Shown in pieces: positions 45,513-55,823 of a stretch of 64,000 nucleotides of DNA. The notes beneath the pieces were generated by a model. That model was not told the DNA's origin, ran no database searches, and was given only the letters and a program-made list of their open reading frames with translations. Location: NCBI GenBank assembly GCA_047495785.1, contig JBLDXI010000073.1, forward strand, positions 124,001 through 188,000, written 5' to 3'. This DNA comes from Lepidodermella squamata (taxonomy: Eukaryota; Gastrotricha). Both the position numbers and the translations under genes were made by a program. Each line of letters begins with the position of its first letter. The first letter of the stretch is position 1.

Positions 45513-47242
45513 TTCAGTTTTATGGGCATTTACTTTATCAGTCGAGCGATCGAGTTTCCTTCTATGCAGCTAATTTGAATTTGAATTTGACTGTAAAGCA
45601 AAATTCGGACATTGAGGCTGTATGCGAGAGAAAAGGGAAACCTTGAAAAGGCGATATGCGATGGCTCACATTCGAACACGCGTTCAAGTTGAACTACCCG
45701 AAACTTCCTCGCCTTCCTTGTGGACAAACAAGGGTCTATTGTTCCCACCTACCTCCCATACTCGGACACCCGATAAACTCTTTTTTTATCGACAAGTATG
45801 TAATAATTTGACACAATACCAGAGGCTAGGCATACCCAGCACCAATTATGTTATTACCCAGACGAAAATCAGCAGACCGAGAGCTCAGTAGATCGTACGT
45901 AGATCCAAAAGGCAAAATATCCGTCCAAAATTGTTGTTTTTCCGACCTATTGTCGATCTATTAAACTGGATCTACGGGCATCGATCCTGTGTAGGCCCTA
46001 ATTTTACCATTCGATCTACGTAGGGTCGAACCCTTACGATCTACCCCAGTGTCAAATTTAGACCGAGCCATGGTCTACTTTTTTTCGACTAGGTATTATC
46101 CTAGTTCAAATACCCTTGGCAACTCTAGTCGAAGACCATGATCAGAAAATTCGCTCAGTCGTATCGCCGCCCATCTCGGCTCTTCTGATCCGATTCGAAC
46201 GCGTTGATCAGCAGTGGTAGTTGCTACGTCGGTGCCAGCCACCACGCCAATCTTCGACTTCGCGCCATCCCGGGCGCCCAGTATCCAGCAGGGGAAGCAG
46301 TTGGCCAGTGACAGGCCGACAGGCCAACTTCGGTAAAAAATCGAACAGGTGTTGAATTTAATTGCTCAGCCTGAGCTGCTCATCTTCGAGAGCCCTGTTC
46401 TTGCTAGGACAGCTCTAGGTTGCGCCAGCCTCTACCGCCGTTGGCGCCTGGACTCGATTGCATCCGCCATTCGGCTGGCCTGTGTGGAAGTAGGATCCTG
46501 GAGCTGATGTGTTTTCTAGCACCCATAGTCGAAGAAACCAAAGGGTCCCCTGTGCGGTTTTTTCAGCCCTCCTCTAGTTGGAATCCCAGAGCTGGGCTTT
46601 TGCGAAACCCCAGCACCCCTGTACTTCGAACTTAGCACCCTGCGGCTGGCGGTATTACGGTTCACCGCCTAGACCAGCTTCCGCCTAGCTGCGGGGTCAA
46701 CTGGCTGCTGGAGGTTTCGCTGTGGTTGTTCTTCTCGTATCCAAATAGTTGATTTATTGAATTCAGATCTAGTTTTTGAAGGGAAACCAGGAGAGTCTGT
46801 CAGGCGCAGACCAAGCGTGCCTTGTTAGGCACGCGCTACACATATGGCGACCAGGGCAAATGCCGAAGGTTGCTTGCCCCTTGCCTCAGGTTGTAAAAAG
46901 CAAATGCTTATTAAATATCAATTTAGTTCTGATTCTTTTCCTTTTAATCAAGCAGAATGCACGGTGAGTAATAATTCAGAGTAGAGTAGTAGAAACCATG
47001 CCATTTGCTGAGCCGGCGCCGCTGCGCAGTGATTTTAGTAATCTGACCAGCGACACGTGCCGTATCGATTCGAACCGGATACCACTTAGCGCGCGACGCA
47101 ACATCACCGCACTCGAAAGTCATGCACCTCTTTTAGCCCCGCGGCACTTTAATTACTATACGCTGTATTGCTTATAAATAATAAAAACCGCAAGTCACAC
47201 AGAAAAAAAATCACTAGTACACAAAATTGCTGCGCGACAAAA
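45513..47242. other. Retroelement debris between family members C and D
   Basis: No intact gene. A segment at about 46520-46630 (GAAGAAACCA...CGGTTTTTTC...CCAGCACCCCTGTACTTCG) matches 60310-60440, so it is a dispersed repeat. A GATCTACG-rich stretch lies at 45890-46080. A plus frame at 45622-45891 has no recognisable domain. Confidence 0.45.
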
Positions 47243-47996
47243 ATGAGCACTGGAAAAGCGGCGAGACGAGAAATGGAGGCGAGGTATGTTTTTCGAGAAA
47301 AAAAACAGCTTAATAAATTAAATTTTTAATTACAGGCAAAAATCGACCCTGGAATACGTAAAAGCGATAAGACGGCATTTACATGTTGTTCGATCTCTGA
47401 GCTCAACTGGGAATCACTTTTCTAGAAATTCGCTACCACGACTTTCACTGACCCAGTTGCCGAAAGTTGAGAATGAGGCGAAACAAGATGAGGAAAGACG
47501 AGCTTCTCTCAAGGCTGAAGGCTATTTTCGAGTTCGGCTTCTCAGCAATGATTTTCAAGTTTGGTCCCCATCTTTAGCGACTTTCAGCCGATTGGGGCGA
47601 AGGTCAAATTCGTTTGCTGAAACTACCCCCTCCCCGTCGAGAAAACGGCCGATCGAGTCTTCCTACAGCAGTAAAACAAGTAGCCGGAAATCGAGCCTGG
47701 ATGCAAGGAGCTTGGCGAGTTCTGAGGATGTTTTCACCTCTCGCCCGATTGCTACAGCAATGGATTTCGCTGCGATTTGCAACAGTGAATTTGCTAGCCC
47801 GCATCTCGGCATGGAGACGATTTGCGACTCGCCAGAGCTAGCGACTCAGTCGTGCTCGCCGGAATTTCGGCGCGTACTCGATGAACTGGCTGCGTTGTCC
47901 TTACTCGCGTACGATTCATCATCGCAGCACGCCAGTCCTACCCTTGATACTGACAGTGAATCTGTGGATAATAACAGCATTAGCAGCAGCAAGTGA
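47243..47996 (+). CDS. Unrecognised tandem family, member D
   Basis: Exons 47243-47283 and 47336-47996 give 233 residues with a 52-bp intron. The junction EAR|QKSTLEYVKAIRRHLHVVRS, the motif YFRVRLLSNDFQVWSPSLAT and the C-end TQSCSPEFRRVLDELA mark it as a family member. The middle is Ser-rich (SSYSSKTSSRKSSLD) and the tail is DTDSESVDNNSISSSK. It is separated from member C by 2 kb of retroelement debris. Function unknown; the Ser-rich segments could be phosphorylated. Confidence 0.75.
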
Positions 47997-48385
47997 TTAT
48001 GATGAAACGTTTTGTGATGCATACGCTTTTTCATGCGTGTTTTCACTCATCGGTATTGTTAGCTCATGCGGAACGCAACGAGTAAAAATTCGCAGTAAAA
48101 ATTGAACAATCGTGTTTTAAGCTTGTGAAATATTGAAACAAGTCCGTTTTGATACTTTAACTTGAAATTTCACCCAACTATAGCAATCACCATCTTAAGG
48201 AAACCTAATCGATCCTCGGCCCAGATCCATAACACAGGTCTTGTACTTCGTAATCAGGTCTCAACCGCTTGGGTTGAAGCCTCCATACCAAGATGATCTC
48301 TTACAAAATTGGCATGACCTATCGAGATTGGTCTGCCCTAAATTCGATGATTTGTTCGTTTCGATTTGTCTTAGATTTCAAAGTA

Positions 48386-50324
48386 ATGTCCGGCGAACAC
48401 GAAGCAGATCAAGCGTTGAAGTCTTACTACGGCAGTGGCCCTCTTCGCCACTACTACTCCTCCCTTCACCACCACGAGGCTGTCGAAGATTATTTCGCAC
48501 CCCATCAATCAATGGATACGAAGGGTGCAGCTTGCGAAGCCGGTCAGCAAGACTCACCCTACACGGTAGTCGAGAGATTTCGCCAGGGCGTCGAATTCCG
48601 AGGCAAGCTCATCGGCTCTCACAGCGTCTCTGCAGCAACTGGAGAGGAAATGTGTAGATCCCAATTGGCCTTGTTACGAGCCCAGGTCCGAGCTAGTAAG
48701 AAGCATAAACCCAGGGTTATCATCCGTATCACTAACAAAGAGGTTAACATCATTGATCAAGACGCTGAGGTAATTATTGAAACTCCTCTATTTTTCGCTG
48801 AATCCCACAATTATTCAAAGAAAACGCTGCATAGCATCAAGCTGCATACGATTTCCTATATTTTACCCGATCCTGGGGATCAATATGCGTTTGGATTTGT
48901 CTGCGGGGAAAAACAAGGGCCATGGACATTTTTCGGCCTCAAAACAGTTTCTCCCGTATGATTTCGAGAAAACATCCAAATTTTCCATTATATTTTCGTA
49001 ATTTGTAGTCGATAGCTCCTATTGTAGCTGTGAAAGAGCTTTTCGAAGCTCTATCAGCGATTGCTAAGGGAAATGTTGGCAAGAACTGGGACCATTCTCA
49101 GCATGTTTTGGAACGCTACAAGCACGGGATCGAATTTCGCGGGAAATTTATTGGTTATCAAAACGTTCCGCACCCTAACGGGGATGAAATGTGTTATCAA
49201 ACTTTGGCAAAATTACGAGCGGATGTTCTGGCTAGCAAGAAGCATAAAACACGCGTTGTGCTTCATATCACTGATAGAAGCATCTACATTATCGATCAGG
49301 ACATTGGGGCAAGTATTCTAGAGTGAAAGGTGGCGAGATGTAATTTTGACCTTATTTCAGGCAACTTTGAATGTCGTGCATTTGGATACTATTTCCTACG
49401 TTATTCCTGATCCTAATGATGAACATGCTTTTGGCAAGTCTTCTTTCTTTTTTTATCTATCAAATTGAACTTTGATTTCCAATCAGGATTCATCACCGGT
49501 GATAAGTCCGGACCATGGATGTTCTTCGGCTTCAAATCTGTGCTTCCGGTTATTTTCTTATTTTCTCTAAAACTTCCTTCGAAAATTGTGATTTTAGAGT
49601 ATGGCTCCTATTTCCGTTATAGCCGAGCTTTTATCAGCTCAGGGTGGGCACTTGAAAACTCACGATAACAGCCTGAAAGATGGGGACAAACTGATTGAAC
49701 GATACAGCCATGGTGGCTTCGAATTTCGAGGGAAATTGATTGGTCATGAAATGGTGCCGGCTCCTACAGGGCACGAGATGTGCCTAGCCTCCCTTGGCCG
49801 GCTCAGAGCAGCTGTTTTGATTAGCCGTGTTCACAAAGTCAAGGTTGTGATTCATATCAACGATCACAATATCCGAATTAAGCAACAAGATAATGGGGTG
49901 AGGTTTTTGTACAAAAGTGAAACATTGTGACATTCAAAATATTCACAGACAATTTTGCACGCTGTCAAAATAAAAAATATTTCCTTCGTCGCCTCAGATC
50001 CTAACGATCAACATGCATTTGGTGAGGAAATTATACGCAGAAAATTGAATTTTCAAGTAAATCTTTTTCGCAGGATTCATTTGTGGCGAGAAAACTGGTC
50101 CATGGTACTTTTATGGCTTCAAAACTGTTCTTCCAGTTTGTTGGATTTTTTGAGGATTACAACAATTTTAGCAATTTTTTGACGATTTCCAGAGTATAGC
50201 CGTTATTGGATCGATAAGGGAGCTATCTGAGGCTTTGACTGAACTAGCAAAAAGAGGATTACGGCGCTTGTCCGACGATCAATCTGTCGAATCGAGCGAA
50301 GTCAGCATGAACATTCATCTTTAG
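48386..50324 (+). CDS. Triple PTB/PID-domain protein (Disabled-like)
   Basis: Nine exons: 48386-48769, 48821-48955, 49009-49308, 49361-49433, 49487-49548, 49598-49897, 49949-50021, 50074-50135, 50193-50324. They sum to 506 residues. Three tandem PTB domains lie at about residues 68-173, 213-318 and 359-463. Each has EFRGKLIG-type strand 1, GxEMC-x3-L-x-xLRA-x-V helix, I-x-IxDQD, an ISY/F-x-PDP-x-DxHAFG strand and GPWxFFGFKTV, the pattern of Dab-family PTB domains that bind NPxY tails of receptors. Introns fall at the same points in each domain, except that domain 1 lacks the second. Domain 2 has GC donors at both (GGG|GCAAGT and TTTG|GCAAGT). The N-terminus is His/Tyr-rich. It is probably a cytosolic endocytic or signalling adaptor. 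AATAAA at 50427-50432. Confidence 0.85.
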
Positions 50325-50426
50325 TCTTTAGTCCACAAATTTACGTTCTAACCTCAAAATGAGAATTGGCCAGTTCGAGATTGTCCCTTTTATTGAAACA
50401 AACCCTATCCTCGCAATATTAATTTG

Positions 50427-50432
50427 AATAAA
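50427..50432 (+). terminator. Poly(A) signal of triple-PTB gene
   Basis: AATAAA about 100 bp past the stop and only 6 bp before the stop codon of the convergent ankyrin gene. That gene's own AATAAA (minus) lies at 50389-50394, so the two 3' ends overlap. Confidence 0.6.
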
Positions 50433-50437
50433 GCGAT

Positions 50438-51716
50438 TTAGTCCTTCTGAATCTTTTTGGCCAGCTTCGATATTTTCGTGGTTGATTTCTTAGCAGAGCG
50501 ATTCGCATTTTTCTGAGGCTTTCCGTTTTTCTTCGAAATCTTAAATTTTGTGGTTGCCTTGACGCCAGCTCTCCCAGCAGTTAGTTTCGAAGTCGAGGCC
50601 TTCGACTTGCCCGAAGATGTAGTATGGGCTTTCTTCTTCTTTTTCGAAACAGCAGTTAGCTTTCTGCGTCGATTATCATTTTTTTCAGGCTTCAACATCG
50701 AAGAATTCATTCGCATTAGAATCTCGAGGTACTTCTCCCTAGATTCGAGAAGGTATGGCCGTTTGAAACAATGGACACCAGCGACCTTTTTCCGAACAAT
50801 GAAAAATGATTAACAATCACAACTTTGGAGCTTACTGTTTCAGTTTTTTCAGCATCGCATTTAGCCAGCGCATCAGCTTGATCTTTACCGATAAACGTTT
50901 TGATGTATTCCTGTCCATCTGGGCACCATTTGACGTCTTCGTTGCAGGAATGAACTTTATGGACACAGTCGTAGCACAAGACAGCCGCCTAAAGGATTAT
51001 TGGAATGACTTAAAGTAATTTATCAAGAAATTCCTAATTCGAAGTAGTCAGGGGTCTTAGAGCTCTAGAAATGAGAATTGCGCCTAACTGATTAGTCATG
51101 AACCTAACCGCTCTGTGCAACTAACCTTGTAATCCAAGCAGCCTTTCTTGGTCAAAAACTTCTGGCCGCGTGGAGCTTGGTGTTCGCCCAGATTAGCCAA
51201 GCAATCGATACCAGGCGACTTACAAAACGCTTCATTCCCATTGACACACCGCACCCGGGCTCGTTTCTCAGTCATTGTTTCATTGATCAGCTTGACAATT
51301 TTCGTCATGTTAGCGTCCTTCGCTACAACCAACGGGCATCGCCATTTGTTATCATGAGCCGTTAGAGTGTCCCCTGAATGTACCAAGTACTTCGCCAGGT
51401 CGTAATGGCCAAGTTGAGCCGCGATCATTAAAGGGGTCAGCCCGTGTTGGCCCTCATGAACTTCGATGACTGCGCCGTGTTTTACCAGAAATTTCGCGAG
51501 TTCGTCGTTGTTATGAGCAGCAGCATAGTGTAGGATGTGCTTGCCGTGGTTCGTCTTGGCATTCACGTTAACCGACGAGGCTTTCATGAACTTTTGAATC
51601 GCTGATTTGTCGTTACGCATGGCGGCTTCCAGGAGATTTCTGGGGTCTCGAGCTTCTACGGCCCGACCTATAACCATCAGAAGAAGCAAAGTAACTGGGA
51701 GGATTCTATTTGCCAT
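50438..51716 (-). CDS. Secreted ankyrin-repeat protein 2 with Cys-rich and Lys-rich tail
   Basis: Exons 51126-51716, 50836-50988 and 50438-50785, all phase 0, give 363 residues. The start gives a strong signal peptide (MANRILPVTLLLLMVIGRAVEA). About four ankyrin repeats follow (RNLLEAAMRNDKSAIQKFM, GKHILHYAAAHNNDELAKFL, GLTPLMIAAQLGHYDLAKYL, KWRCPLVVAKDANMTKIVKL). Next comes a Cys region (RCVNGNEAFCKSPGIDC, CLDYK, LCYDCVHKVHSCNEDVKWC). A basic C-terminus of about 80 residues has KKKKK and many K/S/T, resembling a linker-histone tail. It is unrelated in arrangement to the ankyrin protein at 34.5 kb apart from signal plus repeats. Extracellular role unknown; the basic tail could bind polyanions (inference). 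Confidence 0.75.
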
Positions 51717-54700
51717 GCTTGTAAAATTACGGAAAAAGCCGGAGATGAGAAAAACGGCTATGCTAGCTCTCCGGGAGTACAGTGCTCCCTCGTTAGTGGC
51801 ACCCTCGTTAAAAGAACTCCCTCGTTAATAGACCGTAATTTTGGACCCTGCTAAATAAATTAGTTGTAAATTTTTAATTAAACAAACAATAATTATTGGA
51901 TGAATAACCAAAATTAAGTGTGAAAAATTAGCGTTCCTAGAAACCTAGCGGCGTGTTGTCGTGGTTTTGAGAGATCTAGTTATTTCCAGTTCAGTTAAAA
52001 CGAGTTGAAAGATCATCAGTGCATTAGGCTGTTCTTGTGGCTTTGAAATGACTGTGATTATGCAACAGAGTGTGTGGATTAGCTGCCACTCAAGTCGTGC
52101 TGCGAGTCGTCCCGCTTTTTTAGTTGAAATTCCACCAGAAATTACGCCAGTTCATCAGAAAACAATTAATAATTCGTTTCAACATCTATAAAAATGCCCG
52201 TCTATCTTCAATCTTCTTGATTTGCTGATTTTTCTGAAATCAATAGCTGATCAATTATACACCCATTGAATTGCCCTGATTTATCATGTTTTAGCAGTTT
52301 TCCCGGCCAGAAAAGCTTCTTAAATTTATCAACATGATCGAATTAGGATTAGAAATCGTGACTTTTGTCAGGAAAAATTGAAACATCGTGGTATTTGTTA
52401 ACGATTCTGTAGTTATTTCTCCAATTTTGGAAGAACCCCGCTGGAATAAACCGTGAGCCGTGGGAAATGACTAGCAAAATCCAGGTATTTCTAGTCGAAA
52501 ATTATTGAATTTTCAACACTATAGTGATGATTTTTTTCCAGTTTTTCCAAAACTATTTCCCAGCTGTGTTGCGTCATCAAGCGAAGAATTAAGTCCTTGT
52601 TTTCAGATTTAATTGAATTTAGATACACAGATTAATTCTCATAATAAACCGATTTCATCGTTCGAGTTGTCCTGAGTCATTGGAATTATTAGCCGATTTT
52701 TGATAGTCTATAGGCCTGATCTAAGCATGAAACTGGCTGCCACTACTCTACGATTTCAATGCTCAACGCCCTGGCAATTTTCCGGGTTTTTTCACAACTG
52801 TTAATCATTCGATTTTGACTTTGAAAATCGCAACATCCCGAGGAGGGGCGGCGGGAGCTTCTGCCCGATTTTTTACCTTGCTATGATCTTAATAGGTCAG
52901 TCGAATGAAAATCAGATCGCCTGAGAAGATATAAATTTATTCCATGCAATCAAAACACCTATCGAATCGTTCCTTGTTGACGGAACCACACGTCTTATGC
53001 CTTGAAATTGGTCCGTGATTGCTCAATGCCATTGATTCGATGAATTTAAAAAAGAAAAAGTCAGGTTAGCCGCGAAGAAATTATCGAGAATACATCTTAA
53101 TTGTTTCAAATTTCATATTAATTATTTCAAATTATTTAAATAATTGTACGAATTTTAGGCGAAGCATGAGTTCTGAATTGAACACTGCATTGTCTTGAGA
53201 ATGTTAGGCTGAATTTGCTGGTAATTTATTCAGAAGTATTCTGGTCAATCTTGACCAAGGTGATTGATTTTTGATTGAGCTGTTATTTCATGAAATGAAA
53301 TTTTATTGCGAAATCGGACGAGCTGGGCTAATCAGTCAAATCAAAACCGCCCTGGCAAATAAGAATAAAAACTTGGCGACGAACTTATGATTCAGTGTTA
53401 TTGTTTCACAGCCTTCAGCGAGCGAAAATTGTAATGACACGTAATCCGTGTCCGTCTCTTTCTGCGCGTTGGCATGGCAACTGTCCTGAGGCGTAGAAAC
53501 GGTCTATTTTTAGCTTCTGCATTCAATTACAGCCCTCGTTATAGCTTTCCCTTGTTAAAAGACCGCGTCTGGCTCCCGACTCAGTGCTTTTATCGAGGGA
53601 GCACTGTATTCAGCTCACGTTTCATGTACATATTTCAGCTAATCCGCTGAGCATCGCACGTTGAGTCCACCTTCAATTTGAGCTGATTATTGTGTTGGCA
53701 GGTGAAACCAAAAAAGCCTTGAGGTCTTGATGAATCTTCAAAATTTTCTACAATTTTACCTGATTGGCAAAAACGGCAAAAATGTTTTACCATCTCTGGC
53801 CGCTCCGGGATCCAAGATCGCACCCTGCCTCGGCAAACGTGGATACGAACGTTCAGAAGAGAAAGAAAGTAATAAGTAATTCGTCCACAAATGAGGTCAA
53901 AAGCTGCTGCAGCAACGGTTTTGCACTCGAAACTAAGAATAACTGTCAGGCCAGCTGCGAAATGTCTTCCAATTCGCACTGGCAGCCTATACAGTAATGC
54001 TCGAGTTATGTTATGAATAAAATTATGAATAATATTTCCTATGATATGGTACTTATTATGATCAGTTTTATTATTATTATTTTACCACTGGTGCCAGCTT
54101 ATACCCTATTATACCCTACCGGAAGCAAAACTGATTTCGCGATATCTTCGTTATTATGATAGATAGAGGCTTGAAACTTTGCTTTCAGGGGTAACTTTTG
54201 CCGCTGAACAAGCTGGTGACATCAGCTTCACAGCATTCCACGCCCATTATCGATTATCGATTATCGGTTATTGGTGATCAGCTGACTGATTGACATTAGC
54301 TCAGCTATTTTCGATTGTTTCTTGAGAGCTTAGAGCTTATATCTACAATCGGCTACATCATAAGCATGTGTTAGGGAACCCTGATCTATATTTTTTATTC
54401 TCCGATATGCCATTTATGTTAAATCGTGGTATAAACACTGTTCGACCTGTGTAAACCCTGTTTTTTCAATTTTTTCGAATCTGTTTAAACAGCTGTTTAA
54501 ACAAGTCCAACCCTGGTTGTGCTGCATTGGTGAAAATTACATGAAACTTTAAACATTTAATCGAGCGAAGCGCGGAAATTTTGAGGATTCTCCACTTGAA
54601 AAGGCTTGGAAACCTCTAAAAAACGAGGTTACAGCAGCCTTTTCCAGGCCTTACTTTGATTTTGATTGTTACATTTGTGCCGATTGGTTGCTGCATTGTA

Positions 54701-55310
54701 ACATGTGTAACATGCTTAAAAAACTATGAACAAGATATATCTCTATAAAGTATTTCGATTATTTAGTAAAAGCATCGTTTCGGATATGTTAACAAAGGCT
54801 AGAAAAGCTTCAATTGCCTTAGCGTGCCTTAGCTTCCTGCTGCTAATCCTGCTGTTAATCTCTCGTTGTGGTGATCGGTTTCCAGCCAAATCACTACCAA
54901 GATTACGGTCAACTGTCACCATATCCTTATCTGAGCTTCTGTTTTCGATCCGAGTCCGAGGTCCGAGTGCGAAGCCACTTTTGATTTTTCTTCGTTCGTT
55001 GAATCCTATCTTTGAGGCCTATCGGGGTAGTTTGGAAGGTGGAAGGAAGCTTATTCAATCTTTATTTTTATTGATATCGAAATACTGGCAATAGTATTCG
55101 AAATTTGCTAATGCAGCTGATTTCGCTGAACCGATGGTTGAGCCTCGGTAGAAGACAGCAAAAGACGACGGCATCGATCAGGATTACATGGATTCAATTT
55201 AGGCGGCGAGCTTGGCCTCTCCTTGTTATCGCAAGGTAGAACCACCTTAAATCCTTTCGTTGCCTCATTCGGCATTTTGAGAGTTGACTGGGTAACTTGG
55301 TCAAGTTTAA
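51717..55310. other. Large intergenic region
   Basis: No gene is well supported. A minus frame at 53635-53979 (GFFGFTCQHNN...CDAQRIS) and an opposing plus frame at 53764-53997 (KSCCSNGFALETKNNCQASC) both contain cysteines and could hide a small gene, but neither has clear splice or signal evidence. Short direct repeats of ATTATCGATTATCG occur near 54246-54270. Confidence 0.4.
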
Positions 55311-55405
55311 TTTTATTGAGAATTTCAACTGGAGGATGAATCATTTATGTATCTGATAAGTCTCTTTCCCACTTTATCATCCAACTCAATTCACGATCAC
55401 AGAAA
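55311..55405 (-). repeat. Duplicate of the lectin-gene 3' flank
   Basis: About 90 bp match 55718-55808, the 3' UTR of the lectin gene at 55824. Shared strings are ATTTTATTGAGA, TTCAACTGGA-like, ATGAATCATT and ATCATCCAACTCA. AATAAA is present in reverse in both. This is likely the tail end of a lost tandem copy of the gene. Confidence 0.6.
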
Positions 55406-55717
55406 CTGCTCGCAAAGACTTTCTCCTTATTTCCTTATCCATATAAGTCATTTTCCTTATGTTTCCAGCTGGGCTCACTGGTGCGGGAAGCGAAGTTATA
55501 TTTATTTATTTATCTATTTATTATATGTTTCTACCTTAAATATATTTATTTTCAAAAGCTCCATCCAGGCGTCGCATTAAATAGTCGTAAGAGCTGAGAG
55601 ATGAGCCCCTAATGTGGCGAATCTATCAGAAAAAACTTCTGTTGTGTAGTCCGCTTGATGTTTCATTTCTTAATTGTAACCAATGATATATTAATTGATT
55701 GATAATATGAAGTTCAT

Positions 55718-55723
55718 TTTATT
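55718..55723 (-). terminator. Poly(A) signal of lectin gene
   Basis: Reverse-strand AATAAA about 100 bp past the stop at 55824. Confidence 0.55.
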
Positions 55724-55823
55724 GAGACTTCCAACTGGAACATGAATCATTCTTGTATCAGGTAAATCTTTTTCCCATTCTATCATCCAACTCACTTCAC
55801 AAAACACTTCTCCGAGATAGCAA

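Noticed and set aside
47000-47100. tRNA-like GGTTCGAATC on the minus strand near 47070
   Set aside because: The flanking bases give an 11-nt loop, not a 7-nt T loop, and no acceptor or anticodon arms could be formed.
53635-53997. Opposing Cys-containing frames as a small secreted gene
   Set aside because: Both strands are open, neither shows a signal peptide or convincing splice sites; left as an open question in the intergenic entry.
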